This document shows, in pieces, positions 16,540 to 25,764 of a DNA stretch of 64,000 bases. Source of the DNA: Paenibacillus sp. FSL R5-0345. GTDB taxonomy: Bacteria; Bacillota; Bacilli; Paenibacillales; Paenibacillaceae. Each line of letters begins with the position of its first letter. Positions within the stretch are counted from its first letter, which is position 1. The stretch spans positions 6,200,001 through 6,264,000 of the forward strand of contig NZ_CP009281.1 in assembly GCF_000758585.1 (NCBI RefSeq), given 5' to 3'. Position numbers and translations under genes: made by a program. The notes under the pieces are model-generated. The model was given only the letters and a program-made list of their open reading frames with translations. It was not told the origin of the DNA and ran no database searches.

Positions 16540-17652
16540 ATGGATGCTTTGAAAAGAACGCCTTTTTATGAGCTCTATTCCGCTTATGCGGAATCCAGAT
16601 GCATTGATTTTGGCGGCTGGGAGCTGCCAGTACAATTTACAGGTATCGTGAAGGAGCATGAAGCCGTTCGCCAGCAGGCTGGACTGTTCGATGTATCGCA
16701 TATGGGTGAATTCATGGTGATCGGGAGCGGTGCAGAAGCCTTTTTGCAAAAGATGACGACTAACGCTGTCAGCCGCCTCACCGATGGTGCGGCACAATAT
16801 ACGCTGCTCTGTTATCCAAACGGCGGAGTTGTAGACGATTTACTCGTGTATCGACTAAGCGAGGGTCGTTATATGCTCGTCGTTAATGCCTCCAACATCG
16901 ATAAGGACTTTCAGTGGCTACAGGAGCATCTGACCTCTGAATTCGGTGAAGTCACACTCACTAATGTCTCCGACGAGACGCTTTTACTTGCCTTGCAAGG
17001 TCCGCTGGCAGAGACTATACTCGCGAAAGTTACTGATGCTCCTATCTCAGCCCTCAAGCCTTTCCACTTCATCGAACACGCTACCGTCTGCGGTGTAGAA
17101 GTATTGATCTCCCGTACAGGTTATACCGGTGAAGATGGCTTCGAAATCTACGCTTCGCTGGATGGTGCAGGAGCATTATGGAACGGGCTTCTTGCTGCGG
17201 GTGCTCCTCATGGATTAACACCTGCTGGCCTGGGCGCACGGGATACCCTGCGTTTTGAAGCGAAATTGCCGCTGTACGGTCAAGAACTGTCAGCTGATAT
17301 CACGCCGCTTGAAGCAGGATTGCAGTTCTTCGTGAAACTAGACAAAGCAGACTTCATCGGTCGTGATGCGTTAGTGCAGCAAAAAGAAGCCGGTCTTCCC
17401 CGCCGCCTTGTCGGCCTGGAAATGATTGATCGAGGTATTCCGCGCTCCCATTACCCCGTCTATGCAGACGGCGTTAAAATCGGAGAGGTCACAACCGGAA
17501 CACAATCGCCAACGTTGAAGCGTAACTTGGGATTGGCTCTGCTTGATACAGCTTATAGTGAAATAGGCACAGAGGTTTACGTAGAGATCCGCGGCAAACA
17601 GCTTAAGGCTGTCGTGATTAAGGCCCCTTTTTACAAGTATAAACGTCTTTAG
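16540..17652 (+). CDS. gcvT: Aminomethyltransferase (glycine cleavage T protein)
   Basis: T transfers the methylene from the lipoyl arm of H to tetrahydrofolate and releases ammonia. The product has 370 residues. The family motifs are at the N-terminus (YAESRCIDFGGWELPVQF, DVSHMGEF) and in GARDTLRFEAKLPLYGQEL, with a C-terminal barrel domain ending YKYKRL. The open frame extends upstream to 16471 into the terminator hairpin. The ATG at 16540 is chosen because AGGGGAG precedes it and the conserved N-terminus starts there. It is the first gene behind the glycine riboswitch. Confidence 0.97.
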   Translation: MDALKRTPFYELYSAYAESRCIDFGGWELPVQFTGIVKEHEAVRQQAGLFDVSHMGEFMVIGSGAEAFLQKMTTNAVSRLTDGAAQYTLLCYPNGGVVDDLLVYRLSEGRYMLVVNASNIDKDFQWLQEHLTSEFGEVTLTNVSDETLLLALQGPLAETILAKVTDAPISALKPFHFIEHATVCGVEVLISRTGYTGEDGFEIYASLDGAGALWNGLLAAGAPHGLTPAGLGARDTLRFEAKLPLYGQELSADITPLEAGLQFFVKLDKADFIGRDALVQQKEAGLPRRLVGLEMIDRGIPRSHYPVYADGVKIGEVTTGTQSPTLKRNLGLALLDTAYSEIGTEVYVEIRGKQLKAVVIKAPFYKYKRL

Positions 17653-17731
17653 CGTCCATATAAGGACGGTGAACTTTTAAGCGAGAAATAGAAGGATAAA
17701 GTATAGCCTGAAAATTGTACTTTCTTATATT
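17641..17731 (+). repeat. Structured intergenic repeat, copy R3 (gcvT-gcvPA spacer)
   Basis: Hairpin 1 is CGTCC-ATATAA-GGACG. Hairpin 2 is AAGTA/TACTT with AAG/CTT outer pairs around CCTGAAAA. It starts at the gcvT stop codon and fills the 107-base spacer inside the operon, so it is in the mRNA. Confidence 0.65.
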
Positions 17732-17759
17732 TTAAAAAAAGCCAAGGAGTGAAACCTTA

Positions 17760-19112
17760 ATGAAGCACCGTTATCTGCCCATGACTGCACAGGACCGCGA
17801 AGAGATGATGGAAGCCGTCGGGATTCAGTCCATAGATGAGCTGTTCTCCGATATTCCTGAAGCCGTCCGTTATCAAGGCACTATGCCGATGTCTGAACCA
17901 CTCGATGAATACGCCCTGCTTCGTCACATGAAAGGTCTGGCTGACCGAAATGCCGACTTTGATTCTCACGCCAGCTTCCTCGGCGCCGGATTATATGACC
18001 ATCACATCCCTGTGGTGATCAACCATGTCATTTCCCGTTCTGAATTCTACACTGCCTACACTCCTTATCAACCGGAGATCAGCCAAGGTGAGCTGCAAGC
18101 GATCTTCGAATTCCAATCCTATATTTGTGAACTAACCGGTATGAAAGTAGCTAATGCCAGTATGTATGATGGCGCAACCGCATTATCCGAAGCAGCCGTC
18201 CTCGCAGCTGGTGCTACCAAACGCAAAAAAATAATCGTCTCCCGCACCGTTCATCCTGAAGCACGTCAAGTACTACGCACATCGGCTAATGCCTGGGGTC
18301 TTGAAGTGGTGGAGATTGACTATAAAGACGGAGTTACCGATCAGGCGATGCTTGCTGAAGCCATTGATGGAGATACCGCTGCAGTACTGATGCAATCGCC
18401 TAACTTCTTTGGCTGCATCGAAGACCTAAGCTCCGTTGAGCCGCTAATCCATGCGGTTAAAGGATTGTTCGTCGTCAGTGCAAATCCGATTGCTCTTGGC
18501 GTACTTGAAACACCGGGTAAGCTTGGAGCCGACATCGTAGTCGGTGATGCTCAGCCACTCGGTATTCCAGCCTCCCTCGGTGGTCCAACTTGTGGATTCT
18601 TCGCCGTAGCGGAACATTTGATGCGCCGTATGCCGGGCCGTATCGTCGGTCAAACCGTTGACCGTAACGGTAAACGCGGCTTCGTTCTGACACTTCAAGC
18701 TCGCGAACAGCATATTCGCCGTGAAAAAGCGACATCGAACATTTGCTCCAATCAGGCGCTGCTAGCTCTTTGCGCATCCGTCTATTTGTCCGTTATGGGC
18801 AAAGAAGGTATGCGTGAAGTTGGTGAGTTGAACATTCGCAAAAGCCATTACGCCGCTAATAAACTTAGCAGACTAACAGGTACTGAGCTTACCTTCTCCT
18901 CCCCATTCTTTAACGAGTTTGTCGTGAAGCTTCCTGAAGGAAGTAGCGTGAGCGCAATTAATTCCAAGCTGCTGAAGGAAGGTTATCTCGGCGGTTATGA
19001 TCTGGGCCGTGATTATCCTGAACTTTCTGGACAAATGCTGATAGCCGTTACGGAAAAAAGAAGCAAAAACGAAATCGATCAATTCGCTAGCGCACTGGAG
19101 GGCTGTTTATGA
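17760..19112 (+). CDS. gcvPA: Glycine dehydrogenase (decarboxylating) subunit 1
   Basis: This is the first half of the two-gene P protein that decarboxylates glycine with PLP. The 450-residue product shows the expected N-terminus (RYLPMTAQDREEMM) and internal blocks such as ASMYDGATALSEAA and DAQPLGIPASLGGPTCGF. The ATG at 17760 is preceded by AAGGAG. It overlaps gcvPB by 4 bases (ATGA), which fits an obligate heterodimer partner. The PLP lysine is in the other subunit. It lies downstream of gcvT after repeat R3. Confidence 0.97.
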   Translation: MKHRYLPMTAQDREEMMEAVGIQSIDELFSDIPEAVRYQGTMPMSEPLDEYALLRHMKGLADRNADFDSHASFLGAGLYDHHIPVVINHVISRSEFYTAYTPYQPEISQGELQAIFEFQSYICELTGMKVANASMYDGATALSEAAVLAAGATKRKKIIVSRTVHPEARQVLRTSANAWGLEVVEIDYKDGVTDQAMLAEAIDGDTAAVLMQSPNFFGCIEDLSSVEPLIHAVKGLFVVSANPIALGVLETPGKLGADIVVGDAQPLGIPASLGGPTCGFFAVAEHLMRRMPGRIVGQTVDRNGKRGFVLTLQAREQHIRREKATSNICSNQALLALCASVYLSVMGKEGMREVGELNIRKSHYAANKLSRLTGTELTFSSPFFNEFVVKLPEGSSVSAINSKLLKEGYLGGYDLGRDYPELSGQMLIAVTEKRSKNEIDQFASALEGCL

Positions 19113-20569
19113 AACCGGAGCAAAGTCTAATTTTTGAATTAAGTCGTCCCGGCCGTTCGGCCTATTCCTTGCCACTTTGCGATGTGCCGCAGGAAGAGAG
19201 CATTGAAACGCTCATTCCGCAAAACCTGCTACGTAGTGAACCCGTCGTACTCCCAGAAGTATCGGAAGTGGATGTCATTCGCCACTACACTTCGCTTTCA
19301 CGCCGTAACTTCGGTGTAGACAATGGCTTCTATCCGCTAGGTTCGTGTACGATGAAATACAACCCGAAGATTAACGAAGATGTTGCACGCATCGTAGGCC
19401 TAGCTAAAATCCACCCGTATCAACCGGAAGAAAGTATTCAGGGCGCACTGGAATTAATGTATACCCTGCAAAATGACTTGTCCGCATTAACCGGCATGGA
19501 TGCTGTATCTTTACAGCCAGCCGCAGGTGCGCATGGTGAATGGACCGGTCTCATGATGATCCGCGCCTACCATGAAAGCCGCGGCGAGACCCGCACGAAG
19601 GTTATTGTGCCAGATTCCTCGCATGGCACCAACCCTGCCAGTGCTTCAGCAGCAGGACTTGAAACGATTACGATCCCTTCCACGGATAAAGGGATGGTTG
19701 ATCTTGAAGCACTGAAAGCAGCGGTCGGCAGCGATACAGCCGCCCTGATGCTGACTAACCCAAGCACACTCGGCTTGTTCGAGACCCAAATCGTCGAGAT
19801 TGCTGAGATCGTGCATGAAGCAGGCGGCTTACTCTATTACGATGGAGCCAACTCCAATGCTATTATGGGCATCACCCGTCCAGGTGACATGGGCTTTGAC
19901 GTTGTGCATTTGAACTTGCATAAGACAATGAGTACCCCGCATGGCGGCGGTGGCCCTGGAGCCGGACCTGTAGGTGTAAAATCCATTCTGATTCCGTTCC
20001 TACCACAACCAACTGTGGTGAAAAACGAAGATAGCAGCTTCTCACTCGACTTCGGCGGACCTGAATCCATTGGACGCGTGAAAGCTTTTTACGGAAACTT
20101 TGGTATTCTCGTTCGTGCCTACGCCTATATCCGTACCTATGGTCCAGACGGACTGCGTGAGGTATCGGAAAATGCTGTGCTGAATGCGAACTATATGATG
20201 CATCGCCTGGCGCCATATTTTGAAATCCCATATCCGGGTGTATGTAAGCATGAATTCGTAATGTCCGGCAAAAATCTCAAGCAATATGGCGTTCGCACCT
20301 TGGATGTTGCCAAACGATTACTCGACTTCGGCTACCACCCGCCAACCGTGTACTTCCCATTGACGGTAGAGGAATGCATGATGATCGAACCGACGGAAAC
20401 CGAAAGCAAAGAAACGCTCGATGGCTTCATCGATACGATGATCCAGATCGTGAAAGAAGCGCAGGAGACACCGGAAATCGTAATCAACGCACCGCATACC
20501 ACAGAGATCAGCCGATTGGATGAGACACAGGCAGCTCGTAAACCGGTATTAAATTGTTCTTGCGGTTAA
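19109..20569 (+). CDS. gcvPB: Glycine dehydrogenase (decarboxylating) subunit 2
   Basis: This is the PLP-binding half of the P protein. The Schiff-base lysine is Lys272 in NLHKTMSTPHGGGGPGAGPV. Other visible family blocks are FYPLGSCTMKYNPK and SLQPAAGAHGEWTG. The length of 486 residues is normal. It starts inside the gcvPA stop codon (ATGA overlap) and ends the operon before a long perfect terminator. The C-terminus ends in CSCG, a feature outside the catalytic core. Confidence 0.97.
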   Translation: MKPEQSLIFELSRPGRSAYSLPLCDVPQEESIETLIPQNLLRSEPVVLPEVSEVDVIRHYTSLSRRNFGVDNGFYPLGSCTMKYNPKINEDVARIVGLAKIHPYQPEESIQGALELMYTLQNDLSALTGMDAVSLQPAAGAHGEWTGLMMIRAYHESRGETRTKVIVPDSSHGTNPASASAAGLETITIPSTDKGMVDLEALKAAVGSDTAALMLTNPSTLGLFETQIVEIAEIVHEAGGLLYYDGANSNAIMGITRPGDMGFDVVHLNLHKTMSTPHGGGGPGAGPVGVKSILIPFLPQPTVVKNEDSSFSLDFGGPESIGRVKAFYGNFGILVRAYAYIRTYGPDGLREVSENAVLNANYMMHRLAPYFEIPYPGVCKHEFVMSGKNLKQYGVRTLDVAKRLLDFGYHPPTVYFPLTVEECMMIEPTETESKETLDGFIDTMIQIVKEAQETPEIVINAPHTTEISRLDETQAARKPVLNCSCG

Positions 20570-20595
20570 GTTCTCTATATTAACAAGTAACAATA

Positions 20596-20645
20596 AACAA
20601 GGCTGAAGCCAGGTGTTTAACACCTGGCTTCAGCCTTGTTTATCT
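20596..20645 (+). terminator. Terminator of the gcvT-gcvPA-gcvPB operon
   Basis: A perfect 20-base stem (20596-20615 with 20621-20640) with a 5-base loop TTTAA is followed by TATCTTTT. It is one of the strongest hairpins in the window. Confidence 0.9.
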
Positions 20646-20649
20646 TTTA

Positions 20650-20783
20650 TCAGATAGCATTCTTGTCCTAATAGTAAGGAACAACGGCGTGGATCAGATT
20701 TACCTGAAGTGCCTTTAGGACCCAGCAGATGCTATTCGTCCATTTACTGGCTTATTGAGTTACTATCGGACTCCTGAGTCCGA
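20650..20783. repeat. Hairpin-rich non-coding stretch between gcvPB and the RND gene
   Basis: ATAGCAT (about 20654) pairs with ATGCTAT (about 20729), and GTCCTAA with TTTAGGAC inside them. A separate perfect hairpin, ATCGGACTC-CT-GAGTCCGAT, lies at about 20765-20784. There is no credible ORF in 20646-20904. Confidence 0.4.
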
Positions 20784-20853
20784 TGCATCATTGGAGCAAC
20801 AAAAAGAGCCATGATTCACACTTCGTTCCGAGAAGAGTTCATAAACAGGAACA

Positions 20854-20883
20854 TCCCAACAGCCTTATCATAGCCGTTGGGAC
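20854..20883 (-). terminator. Weak candidate terminator after the RND gene
   Basis: On the minus strand TCCCAAC pairs with GTTGGGA around GGCTATGATAAGGCT, but only a poor T tract follows. Confidence 0.35.
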
Positions 20884-20904
20884 ACCCTATTCCTCTAATC
20901 GATA

Positions 20905-23900
20905 TTACGCACCATGCGTCGGAGTTTCAGCTTTCACCACGCCTTTGCGCTCCTTAGCAGATTTACGGAAGTAGAACAGTTCGTAAATCGCTGGAACTAC
21001 AACCAGCGTAAGCAGTGTTGCCGCAGTTAAACCGCCGATGACTACAATCGCCAAGCTTTGTGAGACGATGCTGCCCATCTCGGCATGGCCGAACAGCAGC
21101 GGAGTCATGGCGCAAATGGTGGCGATAGCTGTCATCAGAATCGGACGCATCCGTGTTCCGGCCGCTTCCAAAATCGCTTCGCGAATACTCATATGCGCTT
21201 CATTCTGCTTAATACGGTCGATAAGCACAATCGCATTCGTGACGACGATACCAATCAACATTAACGCTCCGAATAAAGCGGTAAAGTCAGGCGTTACACC
21301 AGATACAATCAGTCCAACAATCGCACCAATCGCAGCTAGCGGCAAGGAGAACATGATTGCCAGCGGAGCACGAAGGGTTTTGAAGGTGAGGACCAGGATC
21401 AGATACACCAACCCGATGGAGATCAGCGCTGTCATACCAAGGTCAGCGAAATCCTCTGACTGATCAACCGAGGCTCCGCCTGCAAACAGAGTCACACCCT
21501 TTGGAAGGGTAAGACTATCGGTTTCCTTTTTAATACTCGCCCCGATTTCAGACACTTTCTTCGGATCAACTTCCGCTGTTATTCTCGCATATGGCTTTCC
21601 ATCTTTATGGAACAATAAGGCTGGTTCATTCCGAACCTCATAGGTTGCGAGTTGGGACAGTGGCTTTGGACCTTCAGCAGTCATAAGCGTCATTGCCTTT
21701 AAATCCTGCTCCGACTTCGGCTCAGCCATAGGATCCAACACTACTCCTGCAGGCGTACCGTCCAGCTCGATCTGCCCCATAGGGATCGGATTCAGCATAG
21801 CCGACAATTGCATGGTAATTTCTTGTGCATTTGTCTGAGCCGGATCTACCTTAAATGAAAATACTGGTTTGGTATCCTCCATATTGCTGCTGACCTTCTG
21901 AATACCCTCCACAGTTTTCAACTTATTCGTAACTTCAGCTGCAACAGCAGTAATATCTGTAAGATTATCACCCACGATATCAATATACTCGCTGGTAGAG
22001 CTTGAACCCATCATACTCATCTCGTTGGCAACGAGTGTTGCTCCAGCGTAGGAATCCTTCACATCACGAACATAATTGATGAACGCCTCAGCATCCGCAC
22101 CTTTTTTCATAACAACGGTATAATCCACCAAGGTCTCCGAGCTGACAGTTCCCCACTGGGCCGCATCCGCACTGTTCCCTGACTGCATGATCACCGTTTC
22201 CGCTTGTGGCTGTTTCATCAAATCTTGCTCTAACTGTTTTCCTTTTTCCAAGATCTCTTTAACAGGGACATCCTTAGGATAATTTAATTGAACAGAGACA
22301 TAGCTGGCATCTGAAGCATCAAGCGCACCTTTTGGCATAGTTACATAAGCTGCGATTGAGCCAATCAGAAGAAGAAGACCTAGTGATAAAGTGATCCATT
22401 TCCGGCGCAGATTCCAATCTAGGAATCGGGTGAACCATTTAGATGGCTCGTGCTCTTTCATTGAAGTTCTTCTCAGCAGCCATGAGCCTAACAGCGGAAC
22501 CACCGTCAAAGCTACAACGAGTGAGGTTAGCAATGAATACGTGACCGTTAAGGCAAACGGCAGTAGAAAAGCCTGCAAACTACCACGCAGAAGACCCATC
22601 GGCAGAAATACCGCTACCGTTGCAATCGTCGATGAAGTAATCGCTCTAGCCACTTCCCCGGTTGCGCTTATAATCATTTCACGGGAGAAGGGTTCTTTTT
22701 GCAGCCTACGGTAAATGTTCTCGATCACTACGATACTATCATCCACCAAGCGACCGACCGCAACAGCTACACCTCCGAGTGTAATGATATTCAGACTTAT
22801 GCCGGATATATCAAGCAGATATAGGGTAACTGCTAAAGAAAGCGGGATAGAAACCGCCGTAATCAGTGTTGCCCGCAGGTTGCGCAAGAACAACAGAATC
22901 ACGATCGTAGCGAACAACGCGCCGAGTAATACTTCACGCATCATACTGTTCACTGAAGTAACCACCATATCTGATGTGCTGAATACCACCGCTGCTTCCG
23001 CGTTTGGAATGGTTTTGTTAATATGAGCTATGGTATCCTGAATATGATCTCCAACACTCACTGCATTCGCATTTGCTTCTTTGGTCACTATGGCGAAAAG
23101 AACATCTTTCCCATTCGAGCGGCTAACGCTTTCTTGATCTTGCTTTAATTCAACGGCAGCGATATCCTGTAGCTTAACGCCCGCAGAAACAGGGAGTTTT
23201 TTTAACGTATCGATACTATCTATCGTCGAAACCACGTTAACGTTACCTGTCTGGCCACCAATCGTCTGCTCCCCAAGAGATGCTGAGACATTACGTCCTT
23301 GAAGTAACCCTAGGACTTGAGGTGTTGTAATTCCCTTCTCAGCCATTAATTTTGGATCTAGCTTCACTCGCACTTGCGGAGTAACTTTACCATATAAGGC
23401 GACGTTAGCTACACCTTCTGCTTTTTGCATTTCCGGTATGATCGTTTCTTCCGCAAGCTTAAGGTTTTCTTTGGTCAGACCTTCGTCAAACGAAAGAGTA
23501 ACCTGTGACACTGGAATCATGGAAGTATTCAATTGAAGTACAAAAGGCGCCATTACCCCTTCAGGGAACTGCAACGAATCTACAACCTTTTGGACCTCCC
23601 CAGCAGCATCCTTCATATTTGTTTTTGAATCATAAAAAATATTCACCTGTGCGTATCCGTCTCCGGAAGTGGACAGTATTTCTTTCTTCCCCTTAACAAA
23701 AGCGGCCCCAGCCTCAATCGGCTTCGTAACCTTCGTCTCCATCGCATGGGCATCCTGACCCGGCCCAAGCACCGTAACAGTCACTTGAGGATTATCTGCC
23801 TCCGGCATAAATTCCATCGGTAGCGAAGTATAGCTCATCCCTCCCACTACAAGAGCCATGACCACTAAAAGCCCCACCGCAGCCTTGTTACCGAACGACC

Positions 23901-23919
23901 ATTTGGTTAACCATTTCAT
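20905..23919 (-). CDS. RND-family efflux permease (AcrB/SwrC type)
   Basis: This is a proton-driven inner-membrane exporter. It shows the duplicated RND plan: a TM helix at residues 13-30, a large periplasmic-type domain, a TM bundle at about 325-530, a second large domain and a second bundle at about 845-1000. The TM4 motif VGRLVDDSIVVIENIYR contains the proton-relay aspartate pair. The start at 23919 (ATG with AAGGGG upstream) is preferred to a GTG at 23937 that overlaps this ribosome site. The resulting 1004 residues are normal for the family. No membrane-fusion partner is next to it, as for Bacillus SwrC. Substrates are unknown. Confidence 0.9.
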   Translation of the reverse strand: MKWLTKWSFGNKAAVGLLVVMALVVGGMSYTSLPMEFMPEADNPQVTVTVLGPGQDAHAMETKVTKPIEAGAAFVKGKKEILSTSGDGYAQVNIFYDSKTNMKDAAGEVQKVVDSLQFPEGVMAPFVLQLNTSMIPVSQVTLSFDEGLTKENLKLAEETIIPEMQKAEGVANVALYGKVTPQVRVKLDPKLMAEKGITTPQVLGLLQGRNVSASLGEQTIGGQTGNVNVVSTIDSIDTLKKLPVSAGVKLQDIAAVELKQDQESVSRSNGKDVLFAIVTKEANANAVSVGDHIQDTIAHINKTIPNAEAAVVFSTSDMVVTSVNSMMREVLLGALFATIVILLFLRNLRATLITAVSIPLSLAVTLYLLDISGISLNIITLGGVAVAVGRLVDDSIVVIENIYRRLQKEPFSREMIISATGEVARAITSSTIATVAVFLPMGLLRGSLQAFLLPFALTVTYSLLTSLVVALTVVPLLGSWLLRRTSMKEHEPSKWFTRFLDWNLRRKWITLSLGLLLLIGSIAAYVTMPKGALDASDASYVSVQLNYPKDVPVKEILEKGKQLEQDLMKQPQAETVIMQSGNSADAAQWGTVSSETLVDYTVVMKKGADAEAFINYVRDVKDSYAGATLVANEMSMMGSSSTSEYIDIVGDNLTDITAVAAEVTNKLKTVEGIQKVSSNMEDTKPVFSFKVDPAQTNAQEITMQLSAMLNPIPMGQIELDGTPAGVVLDPMAEPKSEQDLKAMTLMTAEGPKPLSQLATYEVRNEPALLFHKDGKPYARITAEVDPKKVSEIGASIKKETDSLTLPKGVTLFAGGASVDQSEDFADLGMTALISIGLVYLILVLTFKTLRAPLAIMFSLPLAAIGAIVGLIVSGVTPDFTALFGALMLIGIVVTNAIVLIDRIKQNEAHMSIREAILEAAGTRMRPILMTAIATICAMTPLLFGHAEMGSIVSQSLAIVVIGGLTAATLLTLVVVPAIYELFYFRKSAKERKGVVKAETPTHGA

Positions 23920-24111
23920 TTTCGTTTCCCCTTCCACCCCATATATTTCTGGTACTCCTCTTATGACTGCCTCATTATGTATTATTTTCCATCCCGAGAT
24001 TTAGTTTAGACATTTTTGGCCGAAGTCAAAACAGCCCTACGGCTGGTTTTATACTCCGTCTTAAGGCGGGGACCTTCTCCTTCCGAAGTACAGGACGTTA
24101 GAGTTGCAAAA

Positions 24112-24145
24112 AAAAAGGGTGCCCCATGAGCCATGTAAATGGCTT
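24112..24145 (-). terminator. 3' half of a terminator interrupted by the IS element
   Basis: This segment (AAAAAGGGTGCCCC...AGCCAT-GTAA-ATGGCTT) is one arm plus the inner hairpin of an intrinsic terminator. The other arm (CGGGACACCCTTTTGC) is at 25820-25835 beyond the IS. Rejoined, it gives a stem of about 12 bases plus an inner 6-base stem, followed on the minus strand by nine T residues. It would have ended the antiporter transcript. Confidence 0.7.
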
Positions 24146-24190
24146 TGAACTGCACCCCGTCAAGTAGACAGTACAAAAAATAAAAGTAGT

Positions 24191-24994
24191 TTAAGCGGCC
24201 TTAGTCCTAAATTCAATGGGACTGAGGCCGTTTAATTTTGCCTGTAACCGTTCGTTATTGTAAAAGTGAATGTAGGTATCAATATCTGTTTGGAGTTCTT
24301 CAAAGGTCTGGTAGGTATGTAAGTGGTACTTCTCACATTTCATTGTTCCCCAGAAGGATTCCATCGGCCCATTGTCAATGCAACAGCCTACTCGGGACAT
24401 GCTTTGCTTCAGTTGTGAATCGTCCAGCATCTTCTTAAAATGCAGAGAGGTATACTGGAAACCGCGGTCGCTATGGAGTAAGGTTCGGCTCTCCGGCGCT
24501 GCCTGTAATGCTAATTCCAGCGTGTTAAAAACTAGCGAATTATTATTGGAATGGCCCAGAACGTAAGCAACAATGGAATTGTCATACAGATCTTTTATTG
24601 CACTTAAATACGCCTTCTTACCCTTGCCGTATTTGAATTCAGTTACATCCGTTACCCATTTTTGGTTTGGAGCTTCCGCCTCAAAATTACGGTTTAGCAC
24701 ATTCTCCGCGACCTGCTGAGGCGTGGAGCCTACATACTTCTTTCTCTTTCTGCGGATGACAGACTGGATACCTTGGCGTCTCATGAGTCGGTATACTCGT
24801 TTTGCGTTAATAGATTTGTTCATTTGTCTGCGCAAATGCAGGGTCAATTGACGATACCCAAAGGTTCGTTCCACCTTCTCATACAAGAGAAGCATAGCCT
24901 CTGTCAGTTTCTCGTTTTCGGTCTCTCGGGAACTAGGTTTGCGATTCAACCATTTATAGTAACTTGACCGTGAAATCCCTACGATGTCACACAT
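24191..24994 (-). CDS. IS3-family transposase OrfB (DDE integrase core)
   Basis: The catalytic half has a rve-type integrase core. The DDE residues are visible in KWVTDVTEF (Asp), LLHSDRGFQY (Asp) and DNGPMESFWGTMK (Glu), and the HTH_21-like N-terminus is RSSYYKWLNRK. The first in-frame ATG is at 24994, but the frame is open upstream through the end of orfA. The natural product is probably an OrfAB fusion made by -1 frameshifting at 25099-25105. It ends 45 bases inside the left terminal repeat. Confidence 0.93.
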   Translation of the reverse strand: MCDIVGISRSSYYKWLNRKPSSRETENEKLTEAMLLLYEKVERTFGYRQLTLHLRRQMNKSINAKRVYRLMRRQGIQSVIRRKRKKYVGSTPQQVAENVLNRNFEAEAPNQKWVTDVTEFKYGKGKKAYLSAIKDLYDNSIVAYVLGHSNNNSLVFNTLELALQAAPESRTLLHSDRGFQYTSLHFKKMLDDSQLKQSMSRVGCCIDNGPMESFWGTMKCEKYHLHTYQTFEELQTDIDTYIHFYNNERLQAKLNGLSPIEFRTKAA

Positions 24995-25068
24995 AAGTCG
25001 AATGGAGCAAGACTGTTCCTGTTGAACGGCTTGAATGGCCAGGTAGATGTTCTCCTGGCGAATGGTTC

Positions 25069-25764
25069 TTAACGTCTCCTCCTTTCGAGTTCCTCTAACT
25101 TTTTTAGAAAAGCATTCTCCGCACGCAGGCGTGCATTCTCGTACTCCAGCTTTTGCATCGCGAGTTTGTGGCGAGCTGCTTCCGTAAGTTCTTCGGGCGC
25201 TTTAGTACGTCCTCTGCCGTCACGTAACGCCTCTTCACCGCCTGCTTCGTACTTCTTTACCCAGCTATATATTTGTTGGTAAGACACGTGGAAATGGCTT
25301 GCCGCCTTCGTGTAGTCTTCTCCGTTCGAAAGGCAGTACAGCACGATATCTATCCGTTCCTGCCAAGTGGTTACGCGTCCTTTGGTCATAGCTTTAGATC
25401 CTCCTGAATGAGCTGTTAAGCTGTTGCTATGACCATTATACTTCCTAATCCAGTTGGCGAGTTGGGTTGAACTTGCAATCTTATACTTGCAGATGATTTG
25501 GTTTTGTGACAATCCTCCCTCGAGATAATCCTTAACGGCATGGAGTTTAAGTTCTGCGGAATACGTACGGTTGTGGCTTCGAACTTCCAGCCCTTCGTAC
25601 CCATACAATTGATAACGTTGCCGCCACTTCACTATAGAGTTTTTGGATAATCCATACTTTCGGGCCGCAGCTTTCAAACCAATGTCGCCCCGTTCAATTT
25701 CTTGGAGAACCGTTAATTTTTCGAGTGCCGTATACTTCTTTTGTTCCATAAAAATACTCCCCAT
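25069..25764 (-). CDS. IS3-family OrfA (DNA-binding, IS150 InsJ-like)
   Basis: The 231-residue protein has two helix-turn-helix units (KAAARKYGLSKNSIVKWRQRY near 32-52 and KAASHFHVSYQQIYSWVKKY near 155-175), like IS150 OrfA. It ends with a leucine-zipper-like coiled coil (KLAMQKLEYENARLRAENAFLKKLEELERR). OrfA binds the terminal repeats and can regulate transposition. The frame could also start at the internal ATG six codons in (25749). The slippery heptamer lies 13 codons before the stop. Confidence 0.92.
   Translation of the reverse strand: MGSIFMEQKKYTALEKLTVLQEIERGDIGLKAAARKYGLSKNSIVKWRQRYQLYGYEGLEVRSHNRTYSAELKLHAVKDYLEGGLSQNQIICKYKIASSTQLANWIRKYNGHSNSLTAHSGGSKAMTKGRVTTWQERIDIVLYCLSNGEDYTKAASHFHVSYQQIYSWVKKYEAGGEEALRDGRGRTKAPEELTEAARHKLAMQKLEYENARLRAENAFLKKLEELERRRR
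25099..25105 (-). other. Programmed -1 frameshift heptamer (A AAA AAG)
   Basis: In orfA the codons read CTA AAA AAG. Slipping back one base enters the orfB frame, which is open from here through the first OrfB ATG (24994) to its stop. This is the classical heptamer of IS3-family elements. Confidence 0.85.

Noticed and set aside
24046..24068. Hairpin AACAGCC-CTAC-GGCTGG with T residues between the RND gene and the IS
   Set aside because: There is no upstream plus-strand gene for it to terminate; it may be chance or a leader hairpin of the RND gene.
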